17,812 nt of DNA. Source: Flavobacteriales bacterium UBA720 (GTDB taxonomy: Bacteria > Bacteroidota > Bacteroidia > Flavobacteriales > Weeksellaceae). The notes below the pieces were generated by a model. That model saw only the letters and a program-made list of their open reading frames with translations, was not told where the DNA came from and did not search any database. The position numbers and the translations under genes are program-made. Position 1 is the stretch's first letter. Every line of letters begins with the position of its first letter. Shown in pieces: positions 14,812 through 17,812 of the stretch. The stretch is from positions 1 to 17,812 of the forward strand of contig DBLQ01000038.1 in NCBI GenBank assembly GCA_002297505.1. Direction: 5' to 3'.

Positions 14812-15162
14812 ATGATCAAAGTTATCCATAACAATAAGTGTCCAAAATCAAAAGCCATCCTGGAATATCTGGATGAGAATGACATCAAATTTCAGATTAT
14901 TGATATTGAGAGAGATCCGCTGAGTATGTTCGAGCTGAGAACCCTTTTCAAAAAACTCAATAAGAGTCCTAGCCGTATTTTGAGAAAGTCCAAAGAGATC
15001 TATGCCCAATATTTCGGAAGCTCTGAATCCGTGAACGAAGAGGAAGCCCTGAAAGTAATCTCACAAAATCCTGAAATCATACAATGCCCGATACTGATCA
15101 AAGGTAAAGTGGCAATGCCCGGAAATCCATTGGAAAATGTTAAATTCTTCATCGAAAATTAA
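14812..15162 (+). CDS. ArsC/Spx-family thioredoxin-fold protein, probably not a standard arsenate reductase
   Basis: The 116-residue protein has the ArsC/Spx fold: an N-terminal strand, then NNKCPKSKAILEYLDEN (7-23) with the nucleophile C10 in a C-P-K-S turn, a strand FQIIDIERDP (27-36), and the late motif QCPILIKGKVAMPGNPLENV (91-110). In classical ArsC enzymes the corresponding segment reads like QRPI...IGRP, and those two arginines help bind arsenate. Here Cys (C92) and Asn (N105) stand in their places. A second cysteine at 92 could instead pair with C10 as a redox disulfide. It may be a thiol-disulfide or glutathione-linked oxidoreductase of unknown substrate. No other ars gene is nearby. 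A clear terminator follows. Confidence 0.8.
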   Translation: MIKVIHNNKCPKSKAILEYLDENDIKFQIIDIERDPLSMFELRTLFKKLNKSPSRILRKSKEIYAQYFGSSESVNEEEALKVISQNPEIIQCPILIKGKVAMPGNPLENVKFFIEN

Positions 15163-15188
15163 TCCAACACAATTATAAATACGGAGCG

Positions 15189-15230
15189 CGCGTGAATTAT
15201 TGATTATGAGTAATTCATGCGTTCTTTTTT
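15189..15230 (+). terminator. Rho-independent terminator after the ArsC-like gene
   Basis: CGCGTGAATTA (15189-15199) pairs with TAATTCATGCG (15211-15221) in an 11-base stem with one G-T pair and an 11-base loop, followed by a T-rich tract to 15230. It isolates the ribosomal-protein operon from the genes upstream. Confidence 0.82.
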
Positions 15231-15250
15231 ATAGAATTATTTCAAATTAA

Positions 15251-15282
15251 TTTGTCTATCCGGAAAATTATTCTTTATTTTG
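15251..15282 (+). promoter_or_regulatory. Promoter of the rpmB-rpmG-DUF4295 operon
   Basis: TTTG (15251-15254) is followed after 20 bases by TTATTTTG (15275-15282), one mismatch from TAnnTTTG. This predicts a leader of about 30 bases before the rpmB ATG at 15321. It also shows that a longer in-frame start near 15252 would lie inside the promoter and is wrong. Confidence 0.55.
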
Positions 15283-15320
15283 CACTCTCAAATATTTTAT
15301 TGATAAAAGAACATCGAGAT

Positions 15321-15569
15321 ATGTCAAGAATTTGCCAAATAACAGGTAAGCGTGCAATGGTTGGAAACAACGTATCCCACGCTAATAACAAAACGAAAAG
15401 ACGTTTTGAAATTAATCTATTAGAGAAGAAATTTTATCTTCCTGAGCAAGAGAAACACGTTACCCTAAAGGTATCTGCTCACGGACTGAGAGTGATCAAC
15501 AAGATTGGTATTGAAGAGGCTATTGAAAGAGCAGCTAGAAACGGTTTCATTAAAAACACTACGAAGTAA
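15321..15569 (+). CDS. rpmB: 50S ribosomal protein L28 (bL28)
   Basis: This is a small structural protein of the large subunit, 82 residues long. It begins MSRICQITGKRAMVGNNVSH, the standard bL28 start. A basic KTKRRFEINL segment follows, then VTLKVSAHGLRVINKIGIEEA near 47-67. It has one cysteine (C5), so it is the form without a zinc ribbon. The frame is open back to about 15252, but the ATG at 15321 gives the conserved N-terminus and the promoter lies between. The stop (TAA) shares its last base with the rpmG ATG, so the two are tightly coupled. Confidence 0.97.
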   Translation: MSRICQITGKRAMVGNNVSHANNKTKRRFEINLLEKKFYLPEQEKHVTLKVSAHGLRVINKIGIEEAIERAARNGFIKNTTK

Positions 15570-15751
15570 TGGCTAAAAAAGGTAACAGAGTTCAGGTAAT
15601 CCTAGAATGTACTGAGCATAAAGAAAGCGGTGTAGCAGGAATGTCTAGATACATTACTACTAAAAACAAAAAGAACACCACAGAAAGATTGGAGCTAAAG
15701 AAGTTCAATCCGGTTCTTAAAAAGTACACGGTTCATAAAGAAATTAAGTAA
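15569..15751 (+). CDS. rpmG: 50S ribosomal protein L33 (bL33)
   Basis: This 60-residue protein of the large subunit has the sequence pattern of bL33: VQVILECTEHKESGVAGMSR (8-27), YITTKNKKNTTERLELKKFN (28-47), and a closing PVLKKYTVHKEIK. Zinc-binding members have two CXXC pairs. Here only C14 remains and the second pair is replaced by N-P-V-L, so it is the zinc-independent form. It overlaps rpmB by one base (TAATG) and is followed 19 bases later by the DUF4295 gene. Confidence 0.97.
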   Translation: MAKKGNRVQVILECTEHKESGVAGMSRYITTKNKKNTTERLELKKFNPVLKKYTVHKEIK

Positions 15752-15770
15752 TTTATAAAAATAATTTACA

Positions 15771-15926
15771 ATGGCAAAGAAGGTAGTAGCAACACTTCAA
15801 GGTGGTGCTGGTTCAAAAAAAATGACTAAAGTAATCAAAATGGTAAAATCATCTAAATCTGATGCTTACGTATTTGAAGAAAAAGTAATGAACGCTGACG
15901 AAGTTGACGGTTATTTGAAAAAATAA
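15771..15926 (+). CDS. DUF4295 family protein, probable Bacteroidota-specific ribosomal protein
   Basis: This is a 51-residue basic protein. It starts MAKKVVATLQGGAGSKKMTK, followed by VIKMVKSSKSDAYVFEEKVM, and ends in GYLKK. Proteins of this kind are annotated as DUF4295 and sit after rpmG in Bacteroidota. I recall that the ribosome structure of Flavobacterium johnsoniae revealed a new large-subunit protein, named bL38. This gene is a candidate ortholog by size, charge and operon position, but I could not verify that match. It lies 19 bases after rpmG, is the last gene of the operon, and is followed at once by a terminator. Confidence 0.88.
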   Translation: MAKKVVATLQGGAGSKKMTKVIKMVKSSKSDAYVFEEKVMNADEVDGYLKK

Positions 15927-15947
15927 TCCATCGACCCGATACAATAT

Positions 15948-15980
15948 AAAAACTACTCTATTCATTAGGGTAGTTTTTTT
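15948..15980 (+). terminator. Rho-independent terminator of the ribosomal-protein operon
   Basis: AAAAACTACTC (15948-15958) pairs with GGGTAGTTTTT (15968-15978) with one G-T pair. The stem closes on a small AT loop and is followed by further T residues. It lies 21 bases after the DUF4295 stop. Confidence 0.88.
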
Positions 15981-15982
15981 GT

Positions 15983-15990
15983 TATCTTTG
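15983..15990 (+). promoter_or_regulatory. Possible -7 promoter box for ftsY
   Basis: TATCTTTG fits TAnnTTTG and starts immediately after the T-run of the previous terminator. No TTG box is seen at the right distance. It would give a leader of about 70 bases to the ATG at 16065. Confidence 0.42.
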
Positions 15991-16064
15991 TTTTCGGTTC
16001 AAAAAACAGAATGACCCAGGCATTGGGATCATTCATCAATTATCATCTATCATCTATATCAAGA

Positions 16065-17018
16065 ATGAGTTGGTTTAAAAAAATTTTCAAAAAAGAAGAT
16101 AAGGAAACATTAGACAAGGGCCTGGAAAAATCCAGCCAGGGATTTTTTGACAAGATCTCCAGAGCTGTTGTCGGAAAAAGCACTGTGGACGATGAAGTCT
16201 TGGATGATCTGGAAGAAGTGCTTATTGCTTCCGACGTAGGCGCAGAAACCACCATCAAAGTGATCAAGCGTATCGAAGAGCGTGTGGCACGCGATAAATA
16301 TGTCAATGTTTCTGAGCTTGACCAGATCCTGAGAGAGGAGATCTCCAGCCTGCTTCTGGACAATCCTCATCTTAAAACAGATAACATTGACACCAGCAAA
16401 AAGCCTTACGTTATCATGGTTGTTGGCGTGAATGGTGTGGGAAAGACAACTACAATCGGAAAACTGGCCAATCAATTCAAATCACAAGGACTTAAGGTAG
16501 TTCTTGGCGCGGCAGATACGTTTCGTGCAGCGGCTGTAGATCAGTTGGTTATCTGGAGCGAGCGTGTAGGCGTGCCTATCGTAAAACAGGAAATGGGTTC
16601 TGATCCGGCATCCGTAGCTTTTGACACCGTACAGTCTGCCGTTGCGCAGGGAGCAGACGTTGTGATCATCGATACCGCCGGAAGACTTCACAATAAGATC
16701 AACCTTATGAATGAACTTTCGAAAATCAAACGCGTGATGCAGAAAGTCATTCCGGATGCACCGCATGAGGTGCTTTTGGTACTGGACGGCTCTACGGGGC
16801 AGAATGCTTTTGAGCAGGCCAAACAGTTTACCGCAGCTACGGAAGTTACTGCACTGGCTGTAACAAAGTTGGACGGAACGGCTAAAGGTGGCGTGGTTAT
16901 CGGCATCTCGGACCAGTTTCAGATTCCTGTAAAATACATTGGTGTGGGAGAGCGCATGCAGGATCTTCAGATTTTTGATGGTATGGAATTTGTAGATTCG
17001 TTCTTTAAGAAACGATAA
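16065..17018 (+). CDS. ftsY: Signal recognition particle receptor FtsY
   Basis: FtsY is the SRP receptor GTPase that delivers ribosomes making membrane proteins to SecYEG. From the ATG at 16065 it has 317 residues. The amphipathic, basic N-terminal anchor MSWFKKIFKKEDKE is retained, but the long acidic A domain of enterobacteria is absent. The N domain spans about 20-100. The G domain has the P-loop GVNGVGKTTT (121-130), DTFRAAA (151-157), DTAGRLHNK (203-211), TKLDGTAKGG (267-276) and GVGERMQDLQ (293-302). An in-frame ATG at 16011 would add 18 residues. I prefer 16065 because MSWFKKIF is the usual start in this group and the extra segment looks like untranslated leader. Confidence 0.96.
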   Translation: MSWFKKIFKKEDKETLDKGLEKSSQGFFDKISRAVVGKSTVDDEVLDDLEEVLIASDVGAETTIKVIKRIEERVARDKYVNVSELDQILREEISSLLLDNPHLKTDNIDTSKKPYVIMVVGVNGVGKTTTIGKLANQFKSQGLKVVLGAADTFRAAAVDQLVIWSERVGVPIVKQEMGSDPASVAFDTVQSAVAQGADVVIIDTAGRLHNKINLMNELSKIKRVMQKVIPDAPHEVLLVLDGSTGQNAFEQAKQFTAATEVTALAVTKLDGTAKGGVVIGISDQFQIPVKYIGVGERMQDLQIFDGMEFVDSFFKKR

Positions 17019-17057
17019 CAATCAAATTTCTAAATATTAACATCAAACAATTAAACT

Positions 17058-17315
17058 ATGGGTATTTTAACTTGGATCATCTTCGGCCTTATTGCCGGAG
17101 CCATCGCAAAAGCACTACATCCTGGAAAAGATCCGGGCGGATGGCTCATCACCATCATCATTGGTATTGTAGGATCTTTCATTGGCGGTGCCATCGGAAC
17201 GTATGTTCTTGGCTGGGGCGATGTAGATTCGTTCTGGAGCCCTAGAAGCTGGTTGCTGGCCATTGGTGGCGCTGTTCTATTGCTCTTCTTATACAGTACA
17301 TTGACTAGGAAATAA
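17058..17315 (+). CDS. GlsB/YeaQ/YmgE-family small membrane protein
   Basis: This 85-residue inner-membrane protein has three hydrophobic helices at about 3-20, 29-52 and 64-81. The first contains the typical IIFGLIAGAIAKALHPGKDP signature of the transglycosylase-associated family (Pfam PF04226). The Gly-rich second helix (GIVGSFIGGAIGTYVLGWG) is also characteristic. Members are often induced by stress, but their biochemical role is unknown, and the family name does not imply a lytic activity. The gene follows ftsY by 39 bases and may be read from the same transcript. A strong terminator follows. Confidence 0.92.
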   Translation: MGILTWIIFGLIAGAIAKALHPGKDPGGWLITIIIGIVGSFIGGAIGTYVLGWGDVDSFWSPRSWLLAIGGAVLLLFLYSTLTRK

Positions 17316-17339
17316 TCTTGATCTTACATTAAAATTATC

Positions 17340-17367
17340 AAAGCATCAGTAAATCTGATGCTTTTTT
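17340..17367 (+). terminator. Rho-independent terminator after the YeaQ-family gene
   Basis: AAAGCATCAG (17340-17349) pairs perfectly with CTGATGCTTT (17355-17364) around a TAAAT loop, with T residues to 17367. Confidence 0.92.
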
Positions 17368-17399
17368 GTTTTTCTAATACCATAAAAACACTATATTTG
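17365..17399 (+). promoter_or_regulatory. Promoter of the partial metallopeptidase gene
   Basis: TTTG (17365-17368) and TATATTTG (17392-17399) are 23 bases apart, within the Bacteroidota TTG-N17-23-TAnnTTTG form. The -7 box ends 20 bases before the ATG at 17420. The -33 box lies in the T-tract of the preceding terminator. Confidence 0.58.
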
Positions 17400-17419
17400 A
17401 ATATTAATTAATTTATAGT

Positions 17420-17812
17420 ATGAAGAAAATCTTTACAACGCTTCTTTCATTGGGTATGATATCCACGGCATTTGCGCAGTGGACCAAGACCTCGATGCAA
17501 GGAACTAACTTACGTGAAAACGGAGCAAAAACGTTCTATAAACTAGATGTAGATGCGATCCGTAGTCAGCTTGCCAAAGCCCAGCCTACCGGAAAGGACA
17601 GCAAGCCTGTGATCATCAGTGTGCCTACACTGGATGGTAAAATAGAAAAATTCAATGTGTACAGCCTGCCTGTGGTGGTACAATCTTTAGCCGACCGCTA
17701 TCAGTTGGGATCATACGTTGGGACGGGTGTTGACGATCCGGAGAAATACATCAGATTCTCTGTGGCGCCAAATGACTTCCAGTCTATGATCATCAAAAAT
17801 GGCGTTTATGAA
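17420..17812 (+). CDS. Probable secreted reprolysin-like metallopeptidase, N-terminal part
   Basis: The gene runs off the window after 131 codons. It has a signal peptide (1-19, ending STAFA) with Gln20 as the likely mature start. The next 110 residues resemble the propeptide-like N-terminus of secreted flavobacterial zinc peptidases: a FYKLDVDAIRSQLAKA helix (39-54), VIISVPTLDGKIEKFNVYSL (64-83), a LGSYVGTGVDD turn (96-106), and IRFSVAPNDFQSMIIKNG. The zinc-binding HExxH motif and any T9SS C-terminal domain would lie beyond the edge, so the peptidase call rests on this N-terminal pattern only. It has its own promoter and is isolated from the upstream gene by a terminator. Confidence 0.62.
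   Translation, partial: MKKIFTTLLSLGMISTAFAQWTKTSMQGTNLRENGAKTFYKLDVDAIRSQLAKAQPTGKDSKPVIISVPTLDGKIEKFNVYSLPVVVQSLADRYQLGSYVGTGVDDPEKYIRFSVAPNDFQSMIIKNGVYE

Noticed and set aside
15252..15320. Extended N-terminus of L28 from a non-ATG start
   Set aside because: The extension lies over the promoter boxes and precedes the conserved MSRICQITGK start.
16011..16064. Longer FtsY starting at 16011
   Set aside because: It is in frame, but the added 18 residues do not look like FtsY, and the segment contains TATCATC repeats typical of untranslated leader. It cannot be fully excluded.
16482..17021. 179-codon minus-strand open frame opposite ftsY
   Set aside because: ftsY is unmistakable. The antisense translation is rich in Cys, His and Arg without any motif.

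Overview
The window looks like a chromosomal segment of a flavobacterium (Bacteroidota), most like Chryseobacterium or its relatives in the Weeksellaceae. Four things point there. Two large secreted proteins end in the type B C-terminal domain of the type IX secretion system (T9SS). The order rpmB-rpmG-DUF4295-ftsY is typical of the phylum. Promoter-like boxes follow the Bacteroidota form TAnnTTTG, and start codons lack convincing Shine-Dalgarno sequences. Non-lipoprotein signal peptides are followed by Gln at the predicted first mature residue. The window is gene-dense, with no gene-free stretch over 300 bases. I see no tRNA, rRNA, CRISPR array, insertion sequence or phage gene.

Layout. Positions 1-1023 (+) hold the 3' end of a retropepsin-like aspartic protease with a PDZ domain, followed by a small two-helix membrane protein. 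Positions 1020-3000 (-) hold a compact group, folA > recR > family 2 glycosyltransferase. Its last stop codon interlocks with the stop of the convergent gene. Positions 3138-4157 (+) encode a lipoprotein glutaminyl-peptide cyclotransferase. A bidirectional terminator separates it from a minus-strand block: trmB plus an overlapping small lipoprotein (4223-5354), an exported protein with a carboxypeptidase-regulatory-like domain (5453-6256), two tandem T9SS cargo proteins (6372-11565) and tsf (11670-12497). From 12733 to the end everything is on +: a second copy of the small-lipoprotein family overlapping an exported propeller-like protein, a deoxynucleoside kinase, an ArsC/Spx-fold protein, rpmB-rpmG-DUF4295, ftsY, a GlsB/YeaQ-type membrane protein, and the start of a probable secreted metallopeptidase cut off by the window edge.

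How the genes relate. Much of the window is housekeeping: translation (tsf, L28, L33, DUF4295), tRNA modification (trmB), membrane targeting (ftsY), recombination repair (recR), and folate and deoxynucleotide supply (folA, deoxynucleoside kinase). The rest is cell-envelope and secretion genes. The clearest link is between the glutaminyl cyclase and the exported proteins: all six non-lipoprotein signal peptides are followed by Gln, its expected substrate.

I found no convincing undescribed multi-gene system. The best leads are a two-copy family of small exported proteins with an invariant Cys-Cys spacing, an ArsC-like protein that lacks the expected anion-binding arginines, and the Gln/cyclase link.
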